DNA of 64,000 bases, taken from Dokdonella sp. GTDB taxonomy: Bacteria; Pseudomonadota; Gammaproteobacteria; Xanthomonadales; Rhodanobacteraceae. Shown piece by piece: positions 28,212-37,125 of the stretch (position 1 is the first letter of the stretch; every line of letters begins with the position of its first letter). The stretch lies in contig JADJQH010000008.1 in assembly GCA_016712865.1 (NCBI GenBank), positions 1 through 64,000 on the forward strand, in the 5' to 3' direction. Position numbers and translations under genes: made by a program. The notes beneath the pieces were generated by a model. That model was not told the DNA's origin and did not search any database. It was given only the letters and a program-made list of their open reading frames with translations.

Positions 28212-29570
28212 TCAGCCGATGCCGGGGCCCAGTTTGAATGGGCAGCCGGTCTTGGCCTTGACCTCGTCCAGACTCACGCCCGGGTGAAGTTCGGTCAGGG
28301 TCAGGCCACCGCCTTCGGCGACTTCGAACACGCACAAGTTGGTGATGATGAGATCCACCACGCCCATGCCGGTGATCGGCAGTTCACACTGCTTGAGGAT
28401 CTTTGGTGAACCATCCTTGGCGGTGTGTTCCATCAGCACCACCACACGCCTGACGCCGGCCACCAGGTCCATCGCGCCGCCCGGGCCCTTGACCATCTTG
28501 CCCGGCACCATCCAGTTGGCCAGGTCTCCGGCTTCGGACACTTCCAGGCCGCCGAGGATGGAAAGGTCGATGTGCCCGCCGCGGATCATGCCGAAGGAAT
28601 CGGCGCTGGAGAAAAAGCTGCTGCCGGCAATGGTGGTGATGGTCTGCTTGCCGGCATTGATCAGATCCGGGTCGATGGTGTCTGCGGTCGGAAACGGGCC
28701 GATGCCGAGCAGGCCATTCTCGGACTGCAAGGTGACCGACATGCCTTCCGGAATGAAGTTGGCGACCAGGGTGGGAATGCCGATGCCGAGATTCACGCAG
28801 TAGCCATCGCGCAGTTCCCTGGCCGCACGTTGCGCCATCATCTGGCGCAGCGGTGATTCCTTGGCCGACGGCGCGCCATCGGACAGGGTGCGGAACTCGA
28901 TGCGCTTTTCGTACTTTGCACCCTGGATGATGCGATCGATGAAGATGCCCGGGGTGTGGATCTGGTCCGGCTCCAGCGTGCCGGTCTCGACCAGTTCCTC
29001 CACTTCGGCGATGGTGACTTTGCCGCAGGTGGCAATCATCGGATTGAAGTTGCGTGCGGTCTTGCGATAGATGAGGTTGCCGAACTTGTCGCCTTTCCAC
29101 GCCTTGACGATGGCGACATCGGCCTTGATCGCCGGTTCCAGCACATAGTCCATGCCATCGAACTGCTTGGTTTCCTTGCCTTCGGCCAGCTTGGTGCCAA
29201 ACGCGGTGCGCGTGTAGAAGCCGGGAATGCCGGCGCCACCGGCACGCAGGCGCTCGGCCAGGGTGCCCTGCGGCACCAGTTCCAGTTCCAGTTCGCCAGC
29301 CAGCACCTGGCGTTCGAACTCCTTGTTCTCGCCCACATAGGAGGCGATCACCTTTTTTACCTGGCGGCTTTTCAAAAGCGGGCCCATACCGAAGTCATCC
29401 ACGCCCGCGTTGTTGCCGACGATGGTGAGCCCCTTGGTGCCGGCATCGAGCAGGCCCTGGATCAGGTTCTCGGGAATGCCGCACAAGCCGAAGCCACCGG
29501 CGGCAATCGTCATGTTGTCGAACAGCAGGCCTTCAAGGGCGGAAGCGGCGGAGGTGTGGACTTTCTTCAC
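28212..29570 (-). CDS. Succinyl-CoA:3-ketoacid CoA-transferase, A and B subunits in one chain
   Basis: 452 residues. The first half is the A subunit ([74 protein letters not shown]). The second is the B subunit ([29 protein letters not shown], then the catalytic-Glu loop [44 protein letters not shown]). Most bacteria encode these as separate scoA and scoB; here one open frame joins them through [21 protein letters not shown], as in the mitochondrial enzyme. Start is GTG 29570 with AAGGAA upstream; the longer frame beyond it reads through a dispersed repeat. Role: transfer of CoA between succinate and acetoacetate in ketone body and branched-chain breakdown. Confidence 0.93.
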   Translation of the reverse strand: MKKVHTSAASALEGLLFDNMTIAAGGFGLCGIPENLIQGLLDAGTKGLTIVGNNAGVDDFGMGPLLKSRQVKKVIASYVGENKEFERQVLAGELELELVPQGTLAERLRAGGAGIPGFYTRTAFGTKLAEGKETKQFDGMDYVLEPAIKADVAIVKAWKGDKFGNLIYRKTARNFNPMIATCGKVTIAEVEELVETGTLEPDQIHTPGIFIDRIIQGAKYEKRIEFRTLSDGAPSAKESPLRQMMAQRAARELRDGYCVNLGIGIPTLVANFIPEGMSVTLQSENGLLGIGPFPTADTIDPDLINAGKQTITTIAGSSFFSSADSFGMIRGGHIDLSILGGLEVSEAGDLANWMVPGKMVKGPGGAMDLVAGVRRVVVLMEHTAKDGSPKILKQCELPITGMGVVDLIITNLCVFEVAEGGGLTLTELHPGVSLDEVKAKTGCPFKLGPGIG

Positions 29571-29778
29571 GATGGGTTCCTTGAAGTGGGGGTGGGGCTG
29601 TGCGCGGGGAATCGCGGACCGGTCGCGCGTGGCTGCGCATGAACGGCCAGCGTAGTACGAGCCTGCCAGTGGATCAATGCAAAGGCACCTGTACCTTGGG
29701 CCGATTGCACAGCGACGGCACTCGGCGGCAGGCTCGTTCCCGAAACGATGCGCAAGGGAAATGCCGATCACGCTATTT

Positions 29779-29867
29779 CCGTTCGTGGTGAGCCCGTCGA
29801 ACCATGAACGGAATAAAGTCACTACTCTCTCATCCTTCGACATGCCTGTCCTGAGCTTGTCGAAGAC
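29779..29867. repeat. Two dispersed repeats in the CoA-transferase/phosphatase gap
   Basis: 29779-29811 is a full copy of the GTTCGTGGTGAGC element (with CCCGTCGAACCATGAACGG). 29834-29867 is a second dispersed type, CCTTCGACATGCCTGTCCTG followed by AGCTTGTCGAAGAC, whose ends CTTCGAC and GTCGAAG are complementary. A relative of the second type is at 47493-47525. No gene is supported in 29571-29898. Confidence 0.7.
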
Positions 29868-29898
29868 CTCGGCAGAAGCGGAATGCCTCAGCCCTGTC

Positions 29899-31590
29899 CT
29901 ATGGATCCACCGTCAGGTCTTCGATTCTCGGGCGCTGCACGGGAATGGAGGCGCCCTCGCATGGAGTGGCCCGGCACAGGTGCGCTCGCATGCGCGGATT
30001 GGCTTGCAGCATCAGATGGAACAACACGTTCTGTTCCAGGGAACCATGCACCGCCTCGGCACCCGGGCCGCGTGCGTACACCGCCACATCCTCGCCGCTG
30101 TGGGTTTCCCTGCGCATGGGGAAAATCGATTCCTGCAGATAGTCGGGATGCGCCGTGTCCACGAGCGCAAGGTTCGGCCGCGTCACGGCCTCGTCGGAGT
30201 ATTTTCGCGGCACATGCGGAAAATGCTTCGGGCCCGCTGCTTGCGCATCGCTGGAGGACAGGTAACCCGGTCCATTGGCGTAATTGAGCGTGGTGAAGGG
30301 CCGGCCCGCGGCATCCTCGCTCGCTTGCTCAGCCGCATTGCCATCACGATTGCGTGAACGCGCCAGGCCGAGAATCGGATTGCCGCGAATCGATGCGCCG
30401 GAAATGCTCAAGGTATGGCTGTGGTCGGCAGTGGCCAGGATCAGGGTTTCATCGGCGCGGGTTGCAGCAACAGCCGCACGCACCGCATCGGACAAACCAA
30501 TGGTTTCATCCAGGGCACGATAGGCGTTGCCGGAATGGTGGGCGTGATCGATGCGGCCGCCTTCCACCACCAGCACATAGCCCTCGCGGTGGCGTGACAA
30601 GAGCGCAATGGCCTTGGTCGTCATTTGCGCAAGGCTGGGCGCACCGGCGGCATCCTGCTTGCCATCTTCGATGTAGTGCAGGTTTTCAGGTTCGAACAAA
30701 CCCATCACCTGTTTCGGCTTCGACGGATCCAGCGCATTGAACTGCTGCGCGTTCCAGACGAAGCGCGATCCCTCGCGCGCCTCGAATTCGGCGATCAGGT
30801 TGCGACCATCAAGGCGCTTGCCGCGCAGGTCGGGGTATTCCGGGTCGCTGGCATCGGTCGGAAGAAAGCGGCTGCGCCCGCCACCGAACGCGACATCGAT
30901 GCCATCGCCCGCGGAAAACTCGATCAACTGGCGTGCAATGTCCACGCATCCGGCATCGCGTGCTTCCACGGGCATGTCGGCATCGGCTTCCCAGTTGTCA
31001 TCGGCCGAATGTGCATAGCTTGCCGCGGGCGTGGCATCGGTGATGCGCGTGGTGGTCACCACGCCGGTCGCCAGTCCGCTGGACTCGGCAATTTCAAGCA
31101 GGGTTGCCGCAGCATTGCCACGGGTCGATGCGCAATCACCAGGGCGCGCGTCCTGGGTCAGGCTGACCGTGTCGTAGCGCGTCTTGATGCCGGTCATGAT
31201 CGCGCTCATGGTGCTGGCCGAGTCCGCGGTTTGCGCATCCACCGCATAGGTGCGACTCAAGGCGGTGTACGGAAACGCCTCGAAGGCCAGGCGATTTTCC
31301 TCTCCCGGTGAACCGCGACGCTGGCCTTCGAAGATGCGTGCCGCGGTGATGGTGGTGATGCTCATGCCGTCACCGAGAAACAGGATGATGTTGCGCGCCT
31401 GACCGGCATGCGCACCGCGCAGCGCGGCGGCCGTGCGTGCGCCTTCGCCAAACCACCACTGCGGTGTTTCGTCGTGTGGCCGCGTGATGGGTTCGGATTC
31501 CCGCAGGGATGCGTTCTGCAGTTGGGCAGGATCATGGGCACAAGCGCAAAGGCAAAGCGCCATGGAAATACAACTCAAGCGCACGCGCAT
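29899..31590 (-). CDS. Alkaline phosphatase (PhoA family), predicted lipoprotein
   Basis: 563 residues. The start [21 protein letters not shown] looks like a lipoprotein signal with Cys after LCA. Catalytic motifs: [11 protein letters not shown] (metal Asp), [17 protein letters not shown] with the nucleophile Ser in [27 protein letters not shown] (metal His and Asp), and [11 protein letters not shown] (metal Asp and His). Near the end, [11 protein letters not shown] holds a further typical segment. Start ATG 31590 is preceded by GGAG; an upstream ATG in frame lacks a signal sequence. It removes phosphate from organic esters outside the inner membrane. It follows the FMN protein gene by 56 bases. 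No clear Pho box was seen. Confidence 0.92.
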   Translation of the reverse strand: MRVRLSCISMALCLCACAHDPAQLQNASLRESEPITRPHDETPQWWFGEGARTAAALRGAHAGQARNIILFLGDGMSITTITAARIFEGQRRGSPGEENRLAFEAFPYTALSRTYAVDAQTADSASTMSAIMTGIKTRYDTVSLTQDARPGDCASTRGNAAATLLEIAESSGLATGVVTTTRITDATPAASYAHSADDNWEADADMPVEARDAGCVDIARQLIEFSAGDGIDVAFGGGRSRFLPTDASDPEYPDLRGKRLDGRNLIAEFEAREGSRFVWNAQQFNALDPSKPKQVMGLFEPENLHYIEDGKQDAAGAPSLAQMTTKAIALLSRHREGYVLVVEGGRIDHAHHSGNAYRALDETIGLSDAVRAAVAATRADETLILATADHSHTLSISGASIRGNPILGLARSRNRDGNAAEQASEDAAGRPFTTLNYANGPGYLSSSDAQAAGPKHFPHVPRKYSDEAVTRPNLALVDTAHPDYLQESIFPMRRETHSGEDVAVYARGPGAEAVHGSLEQNVLFHLMLQANPRMRAHLCRATPCEGASIPVQRPRIEDLTVDP

Positions 31591-31646
31591 GGCAACTTCA
31601 TCTCCGCAAGGTGCGCAGGACGGATCGAACCCGGCCGCTGCGCCAT

Positions 31647-33287
31647 TCAAACGAGCTTGGACTCACGCAGTTTGCCCAGCGTGGACGGCGGCGCGAAGCT
31701 GTCGGCGCGTGCGTCGGCCCAGAAGCGCTGGAACACCGCATGCCCGGGGGTACCGTTGAGCAGTTCGCCGGGCTTGACCTGCGGATACAAGGTGGCCAGC
31801 GATTTGATCTTGGTGCTGGAAACGCGACGCAGGATGTGTTCGGGGCCGAGTTGGCCGGGATGTTCCAGGCCCGCCGCGGCAATCATTTCCTTGAGCGCAT
31901 GCAAGGTGTTGTGATGGAAGCGGAACACGCGCTCGGCCTTGTCCGGCACGTGCAGCGCGCGCCAGCGCTTGGGATCCTGGGTCGTGATGCCGGTCGGACA
32001 ACGATCGGTGTGACAGGACATGGACTGGATGCAGCCCAACGCAAACATGAAACCGCGCGCGGCATTGCACCAGTCGGCACCCAGCGCCAGGGTGCGCGCG
32101 ATGTCGAATGCGCTGACGATCTTGCCGGCGGCGCCGATGCGTATCTCCTCGCGAAGGTTGAGTCCGACCAGGGTGTTGTGGACCAGCAGCAGGCCCTCGC
32201 GCATGGGCACGCCTACGTGATTGATGAACTCCATCGGCGCCGCGCCGGTGCCACCTTCGGCACCGTCGACGACGATGAAATCCGGTCGGATGCCGCTTTC
32301 CTGCATGGCCTTGGCGATGCCAAACCATTCCCACGGGTGACCGATGGCGAGTTTGAAGCCGGTGGGTTTGCCGCCGGAAAGTTCGCGCAGGCGGGCAATG
32401 AACGTGAGCAATCCAAGCGGTGAGTCGAACTCGGAATGACGCGATGGAGAAACGCAGTCTTCGCCTTCCGGCACGCCGCGGGTTTCGGCTATTTCGCGGC
32501 TGACCTTGGCTGCGGGCAGGATGCCGCCGTGTCCCGGTTTGGCGCCCTGCGAGAGTTTGACTTCGATCATCTTCACCTGATCGAGTTGCGCGCGTTCGAC
32601 GAATCGCTCCGCGCTGAACACGCCGGCGCGCTCGCAGGCACCGAAATATCCGGAACCCAGTTCCCAGACCACGTCGCCGCCGGGCTCGCGGTGGTACTTC
32701 GACAGGGAGCCCTCGCCGGTGTCGTGATAGAAACCGCCGCGCCGCGCGCCTTCATTGAGGGCAAGCACCGCGTTCGGCGACAAGGAGCCGAAGCTCATGG
32801 CGGAAATGTTGAATACGCTGGCCGAGTAGGGCTTGCGGCAGGCAGGCCCGCCCACGCTCACCCGGAAGTCGTGACTGTGGATGCGTGCCGGCAGGATCGA
32901 ATGGTTGATCCATTCGTAGTTGTCGCCGTACATGGCCAGTTCGCTGCCGAAGGGCCGGGTTTCCTGCGCCTGCTTGGCGCGCTGGTAGATGATCGAGCGT
33001 TGGTCGTGCGAAAACGGCACCTCGTCGTTGTCGCCCTCGACCACATACTGGCGCAGCATCGGTCGCACCTTTTCCATCAGATAGCGGCCGTGCGCGATGA
33101 CAGGGAAATTGCGGCGCAGGGTCTGGCGGGTCTGGCCCAGATCCCAAAGCCCGAGCAGGCTGAGCAGGCTGGCGGAAACGCAAACCCATGGCCAGATGCC
33201 GCCGCGCTGCCAGCAGATCGCGCCGACAATTGCCAATGTCAGACACAACAAAAAGAACCAGTATCGACTCGGCAACAGGGAACTCAC
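31647..33287 (-). CDS. FMN-binding glutamate synthase family protein (GltB-domain, membrane-anchored)
   Basis: 546 residues. Two N-terminal membrane helices (WFFLLCLTLAIVGAICW, WPWVCVSASLLSLLGLW) precede a Glu_synthase domain: GGFYHDTGEGSLSKYH, AKPGHGGILPAAKVS, FIVVDGAEGGTGAAPMEFINHVGVP (FMN phosphate site) and SCHTDRCPTGITTQ with the Cys group for a 3Fe-4S cluster. There is no amidotransferase domain, so it is not a full glutamate synthase; reactions of these stand-alone proteins are not established. Start taken as GTG 33287, seven bases after GGAG; a TTG two codons upstream is the alternative. Confidence 0.9.
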   Translation of the reverse strand: MSSLLPSRYWFFLLCLTLAIVGAICWQRGGIWPWVCVSASLLSLLGLWDLGQTRQTLRRNFPVIAHGRYLMEKVRPMLRQYVVEGDNDEVPFSHDQRSIIYQRAKQAQETRPFGSELAMYGDNYEWINHSILPARIHSHDFRVSVGGPACRKPYSASVFNISAMSFGSLSPNAVLALNEGARRGGFYHDTGEGSLSKYHREPGGDVVWELGSGYFGACERAGVFSAERFVERAQLDQVKMIEVKLSQGAKPGHGGILPAAKVSREIAETRGVPEGEDCVSPSRHSEFDSPLGLLTFIARLRELSGGKPTGFKLAIGHPWEWFGIAKAMQESGIRPDFIVVDGAEGGTGAAPMEFINHVGVPMREGLLLVHNTLVGLNLREEIRIGAAGKIVSAFDIARTLALGADWCNAARGFMFALGCIQSMSCHTDRCPTGITTQDPKRWRALHVPDKAERVFRFHHNTLHALKEMIAAAGLEHPGQLGPEHILRRVSSTKIKSLATLYPQVKPGELLNGTPGHAVFQRFWADARADSFAPPSTLGKLRESKLV

Positions 33288-33454
33288 GCGCAATCTCCGC
33301 CGACCATCGGAAATTCGAGGATAGCGGATTCACCGTTGATCGCCCACGACATCCGGCGCCCGTTCGCGTCGAGCTCGGCGACGTCGAAGTGCTTTCGGCC
33401 TGCGACGAGAGGCGCCGGACCCCTGCCTGCGCAGGGGCGACTAGAACTGCAGTG

Positions 33455-33535
33455 GTAGGGTGGATAAGCGCAGCGCATCCACCGGCCCGCTGCTGCAGCA
33501 AAGATCGGTGGATGCGCTGCGCTTATCCACCCTAC
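33455..33535. repeat. Perfect 30-base inverted repeat (GTAGGGTGGATAAGC family)
   Basis: Arm 33455-33484 begins GTAGGGTGGATAAGCGCAGC and ends CATCCACCG. Arm 33506-33535 is its exact reverse complement, 30 of 30, with a 21-base spacer. It lies eight bases beyond the stop of the GT39 gene, so that transcript would end in a very stable hairpin. The arms belong to the repeat family at 8046-8440. It has the form of a small non-autonomous element or a decaying double-REP. Confidence 0.85.
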
Positions 33536-33543
33536 GCATCCCG

Positions 33544-35031
33544 CTAACCGTGCAGGCGCGTGTTTGGTGATGCTCGGAACAGCACGCGTTCCTGGTAATC
33601 CCCGCCCAATCGTTGGGTTTGATAGCCACGCCGATTGAAGGCGGCTTGTACCTCAGCCCAGCGCTCCGCCTTGCACACGAACAACGTTGCCTTCGGATCC
33701 GCTTCCAGGCGGGCGTCGAAGTTGCCGTCGTATTCGGGATCGAACAGGCGATCCGCCACCGGTTGCATCGATAGTTTTTCCACCTGCACGCCCAGATGCA
33801 GGTGCAGTCCGTAGCGCGCCATGTCCTCGACGAACACGACCTTGTGCAACGGGAAATCGACATGCCTGCGGATTTCCTCGGCCCAGGCTTCCGCATTCTT
33901 GTGCGTTGGCCAGAACGAGGTGGCGGCGCGCAGCGCGATGAGCACCACCACCCACGCAACCACCATGCGCATCGATGCAAATGCACGCTGGTCACGCTGC
34001 ATCTGGCGTGCGGCGATCAAGGCAAGCGGTGTGAACAGCGGCAGCAGGTACAAGGGCATGCGCGATCGCGACAGGCAAAAAACCAGCAGCGGCAGCACCA
34101 GCCACACGAACAGGATCAATCCGACAGGGTCGTCCTGGCGTGTATCACGCATGCGCCAGAGGCGAAACTGCGAGCCCAGCGAGCGCAACCAGCGCCACAG
34201 GTGAGTGCTCCAGGGCAATGTGCCCAGCAGCAGGGTTGGCGCGTACACCTGCAGCCAGCCATACCACTCGCCATGCCGCGCGAGCTCGGGCTCGGTCAGC
34301 CGGTCAATCAGTTCCACGCCGAGGTAGTAATCGAGCAATCCGGGCGTGTCATGGATGACGATGGCGTACCACGGCAGCGCGACCAGCCCAAACAGCAGCA
34401 AACCCAGCGCATGCCAGGCAAGCGTCGAGCGCGCCTGCGGCAACAAGCCCGCGCAGACGGCAATCACCAGCAGATACAACAGCGAAGGCGGGCCCTTGAT
34501 CAGGAAGGCCAGTGCAAAGCAGAACCACATCGCCAGCAGCCAACGTCCCGCGTTCCCAGCTTGCGTAAAACGCGATTCGATCCAGCAGGCCATGGCCGCG
34601 CTGCACGCGGCCGCCAGCAGGAAATCCGTGGTGATCAACTGTACGGCACCAAACGGCAGCAGCAAGGTGGCATAGATCAGCGCCGCTTCGTTTGCGCGTT
34701 CCGGCACCAGTCGCCGGGCGATGCGCCAGACCAGCCACACGCAGGCGAGGTAGGAAAGCGCGCACGGCAATCGGGCGGCCCAGGGGTTGGAGCCGAATGC
34801 ACCGATGCTGGCGGCGATGGCCCAGTAGGTCAGCGGAGGTTTTGTCCAGTGGCCGACGTAGTCGTTGCGCATGGGGTGAACCCAATCGCCGCTCTCCAGC
34901 ATGTTGAGCGCCACATTTGTGTAGCGCCCTTCATCCGGATCCCAGATGCCGCGCGAACCGAGGAAGGCAAACGCCAGCAGAATGGCAATGCCGAAGGCCA
35001 GCAACACGGAAGGGGAATTGATCGAGCGCAT
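33544..35031 (-). CDS. GT39/ArnT-like membrane glycosyltransferase
   Basis: 495 residues with about 10-12 membrane helices. The first loop carries the catalytic acidic motif WDPDEGRYTNVALNMLESGDW and WTKPPLTYWAIA, as in ArnT/PMT-2 enzymes, which transfer a sugar from a polyprenyl carrier to an extracytoplasmic acceptor. Further features: FGAVQLITTDFLLAAACSA, FLIKGPPSLLYLL, SRSRMPLYLLPLFTPLALI. The C-terminal 110 residues form a soluble domain (HKVVFVEDMARYGLHLHLGV and onward). Lipid A modification with aminoarabinose is possible, but no arn genes are nearby, so the acceptor is open. Single gene; the start has no close neighbour on the same strand. Confidence 0.88.
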   Translation of the reverse strand: MRSINSPSVLLAFGIAILLAFAFLGSRGIWDPDEGRYTNVALNMLESGDWVHPMRNDYVGHWTKPPLTYWAIAASIGAFGSNPWAARLPCALSYLACVWLVWRIARRLVPERANEAALIYATLLLPFGAVQLITTDFLLAAACSAAMACWIESRFTQAGNAGRWLLAMWFCFALAFLIKGPPSLLYLLVIAVCAGLLPQARSTLAWHALGLLLFGLVALPWYAIVIHDTPGLLDYYLGVELIDRLTEPELARHGEWYGWLQVYAPTLLLGTLPWSTHLWRWLRSLGSQFRLWRMRDTRQDDPVGLILFVWLVLPLLVFCLSRSRMPLYLLPLFTPLALIAARQMQRDQRAFASMRMVVAWVVVLIALRAATSFWPTHKNAEAWAEEIRRHVDFPLHKVVFVEDMARYGLHLHLGVQVEKLSMQPVADRLFDPEYDGNFDARLEADPKATLFVCKAERWAEVQAAFNRRGYQTQRLGGDYQERVLFRASPNTRLHG

Positions 35032-35102
35032 CCGCTCGATGATACGGGACGCGCTTTGCTGCCCGCACCCGCTGGTTCAACGCAGACACGTGCCTGCCCG
35101 TT

Positions 35103-36467
35103 TCATGCCTGAAACATGCGGGCCGTTTGGTGCAGTCCCTGGAAGATGGGCGCGGCAACCTGTTCCGGGAAACCGGCTGGCAGGCCTGCCTCGACTTGGG
35201 TGATTGCCGGCTCGATGCCGGCAACTACGTGGTCGATGAGCGCCTCTACCGTCCGTCCGCCATCGTCCAATACACCGTAGCGCTTCCCGATCTCCATCCA
35301 GTGCCGGGGCTGGATGTCTCTCATCGTCCAGTGTGCATTCCTGGTTCGAATCGCCATTGCCATGCGAACCTTGTGCCAGGACAGCTTGTCCGGTGCCTCA
35401 CCGATAAGCGGCCAGGCCGACATCACGTCATGCAGCGGGGTGAGTGCATAAGCTCCTCTAGGGAAAATGGCGAGACTGAAGTTCTTGGCGTGACCATCGG
35501 GTGCACACAGCATCCAGAACAGCAGCTGGGCCAGGAAAAGAGTGCGTCGGTCGCGCTCGGCGGACGCGGACGTTGCCAGCAGTCCCATGATCCGGTCGAT
35601 CCCAGGGCCGCCATCCGACTCGTACTTCAGGGTCGCGGGCGTGCCGGTCGCCTGGCAGAAATCTTCCTGAGGCAGCCGTGCCAGCCATCGGCCCCGCGGA
35701 CCTTCCCGCCAGGCGCGATCGAAACGCGTCACCGACAGCACCTTCATGTCCTCGAACTGCAGGGGCTCGCAGTCGGCCACAGGCAACCCGAGGGCGGACA
35801 GGATCCGCGCGCAGAGCCATTCGTTCTCGATGGAGTGGCTCAGGTCGAGCTTCATGTTCCCGACCAGCCCCATGGGCAGCTTGAGGATATGCGTGGTCGG
35901 CGTCGCGCCGTGCGGTCGACACCATTGGCCATCGACGTTCAACAAGGCGGTCTTTTCCTGCGCGCCGGCGATGGAAATACGGAAATCGTCGTCGTCGCGG
36001 GAAGCTGTGCCCGCCAAGGCGGGCGGAGCCACGGTGCCCCGCAGGATGGCGGCGACCTCGTGTTCGTCCAACGGCGTGGCTTCGATCCTGCCCACGTCAC
36101 CGGGAGCCGTGCCGTCCGGCAGGAGTTGCAGCGCACCCACGCAGTCCCGTCCGATCTGTGTGAGCAGTTCGAAGGCATCGGTGGATCGGGCGCCGAAGCG
36201 GCTGGCGGCCCGGGCCCGGATGTCTTGGCTGTCCGGCAGGAGGTTGTCGAACCAGGCCCGCACTGCTTCACCGCGGTGCGGGGAAGCTCCCGGGGTAAAT
36301 GGCAGGGAAAGCGATAGCGGTCGTCCGTGTGGCGCGGCTTTCCAGTTCGGGTCGTACTCAAGGACGTCCCGGCCGTTTGTGCCCAGCCGCCAGGTGCCCA
36401 CGAACTCGCCGTTCATCCACAATCCCAAGCTGCGCCGGCGAGATGCCCTTCTCTTGGCCGTCACCAC
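35103..36467 (-). CDS. HipA-type serine/threonine kinase toxin
   Basis: 454 residues, close to the usual 430-440. N-terminal domain: LGLWMNGEFVGTW and WFDNLLPDSQDIRARAA. The self-phosphorylation loop is present as FRISIAGAQEKTALL, with Ser in the position of E. coli HipA Ser150. ATP-binding segment HILKLPMG; catalytic loop LFWMLCAPDGHAKNFSLAI with the Asp and Asn of DGHAKN; metal Asp in LTPLHDVMSAWP. HipA enzymes phosphorylate glutamyl-tRNA synthetase and cause growth arrest. It overlaps hipB by seven bases, so translation is coupled. All key residues seem intact, so it is probably active when free of HipB. Confidence 0.94.
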   Translation of the reverse strand: MVTAKRRASRRRSLGLWMNGEFVGTWRLGTNGRDVLEYDPNWKAAPHGRPLSLSLPFTPGASPHRGEAVRAWFDNLLPDSQDIRARAASRFGARSTDAFELLTQIGRDCVGALQLLPDGTAPGDVGRIEATPLDEHEVAAILRGTVAPPALAGTASRDDDDFRISIAGAQEKTALLNVDGQWCRPHGATPTTHILKLPMGLVGNMKLDLSHSIENEWLCARILSALGLPVADCEPLQFEDMKVLSVTRFDRAWREGPRGRWLARLPQEDFCQATGTPATLKYESDGGPGIDRIMGLLATSASAERDRRTLFLAQLLFWMLCAPDGHAKNFSLAIFPRGAYALTPLHDVMSAWPLIGEAPDKLSWHKVRMAMAIRTRNAHWTMRDIQPRHWMEIGKRYGVLDDGGRTVEALIDHVVAGIEPAITQVEAGLPAGFPEQVAAPIFQGLHQTARMFQA

Positions 36468-36727
36468 GGCGGCATCTCCGCGGCGGGATTGGTTTCAGAA
36501 GACGGGTGCGGCTTTCCCTGTAGCACCATCTCCACTCCGAGGATGCCCAGCAGGTGCAGCAACCGTTCGGCGCTGACTTTCTGGGCATTGCGCTCCAGGG
36601 CGGAAATCGTCTGCTGGGTGACGCCGAGCCGAATGGCAACCTCGACTTGGGTAAGTCCCGCCTCCTTGCGAAAGGCTTTGAGCAAGGCGGGTAGCTGCTC
36701 AGCGGTATGAACGATGAACGCACGCAT
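36461..36727 (-). CDS. HipB-type helix-turn-helix antitoxin
   Basis: 88 residues. The Cro/C1-type HTH reads LPALLKAFRKEAGLTQVEVAIRLGVTQQTISALERNAQKVSAERLLHLLGILG in consecutive segments, with the recognition helix around VTQQTISALERN. The C-terminal part (EMVLQGKPHPSSETNPAAEMPPW) is short and flexible, matching the protease-sensitive tails of HipB antitoxins. First gene of the operon; the 3' end overlaps hipA. It should bind HipA and repress its own promoter; three matching palindromes lie directly upstream at 36745-36815. Confidence 0.93.
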   Translation of the reverse strand: MRAFIVHTAEQLPALLKAFRKEAGLTQVEVAIRLGVTQQTISALERNAQKVSAERLLHLLGILGVEMVLQGKPHPSSETNPAAEMPPW

Positions 36728-36744
36728 GGGTACACGTTCCAGTA

Positions 36745-36761
36745 TGTATTCAACGAATACA
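36745..36761 (-). promoter_or_regulatory. hipBA operator O1 (perfect palindrome)
   Basis: TGTATTC-AAC-GAATACA, a perfect 7-3-7 inverted repeat, 18 bases upstream of the hipB ATG and just downstream of the predicted -10 element. Centre at 36753. It is the strongest of three sites with the same geometry and the best candidate for the HipB consensus. Confidence 0.78.
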
Positions 36762-36762
36762 G

Positions 36763-36791
36763 CTTATAAGGTGTATTCAAGAAATACGCAA
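36763..36791 (-). promoter_or_regulatory. Predicted sigma-70 promoter of hipBA
   Basis: On the minus strand: TTGCGT (36786-36791) and TATAAG (36763-36768) with a 17-base spacer. It lies 35 bases upstream of the hipB ATG. O2 covers the spacer, O1 follows the -10, and O3 precedes the -35, an arrangement expected for an autorepressed toxin-antitoxin operon. Confidence 0.7.
36772..36788 (-). promoter_or_regulatory. hipBA operator O2
   Basis: TGTATTC-AAG-AAATACG, the same 7-3-7 layout with GTATT and AATAC intact and weaker outer bases. Centre at 36780, exactly 27 bases from O1. It lies between the predicted -35 and -10 elements, so binding would block RNA polymerase directly. Confidence 0.7.
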
Positions 36792-36798
36792 CAGGATT

Positions 36799-36815
36799 TG
36801 TATTGTGCGAATAGC
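36799..36815 (-). promoter_or_regulatory. hipBA operator O3
   Basis: TGTATTG-TGC-GAATAGC, the same 7-3-7 layout with TATT paired to AATA. Centre at 36807, again exactly 27 bases from O2. It lies upstream of the predicted -35 element and is the most diverged of the three. Confidence 0.6.
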
Positions 36816-37048
36816 GTCAGCGCGTTGTTGCAACAAACAATCGACCGGCATTTCCCAAAGAAGAGGGTGTCCGGCTTGGCCTTGGTGTGTCGCGATAGAT
36901 TGCCACGCAGGGCGGAGTGGCGCGTCTCGGCAACGCGTTGCGGGTGCCGGGCAATTCGGACTGCCGCCGCCGGATGCGCCGACTATGGCCGTCGATAACC
37001 GCATGCCCCGTGATGGCGATGCGGTGCGACGGTGAGACGCAGGGAAAA

Positions 37049-37125
37049 TGGCGCGCCCGAGACGATTCGAACGTCCGACCACCGCCTTCGGAGGGCGGTA
37101 CTCTATCCAGCTGAGCTACGGGCGC
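37049..37125 (-). tRNA. tRNA-Arg (anticodon CCG)
   Basis: A 77-base tRNA on the minus strand with encoded CCA. Acceptor GCGCCCG pairs with CGGGCGC; D-arm starts GCTCAGCTGG; anticodon stem CCGCC/GGCGG encloses CTCCGAA, giving anticodon CCG for the arginine codon CGG; T-loop TTCGAAT. The pairs closing the D and T stems include a G-U wobble each. The first 19 bases of the gene and its 5' flank are repeated twice further upstream (see 37107-37517). Confidence 0.95.

Noticed and set aside
35103-36727. hipBA as part of a phage or island linked to tRNA-Arg
   Set aside because: The tRNA is 300 bases away, but no integrase or phage gene is present and the repeated part is the tRNA 5' end, so an att-site reading is not supported.
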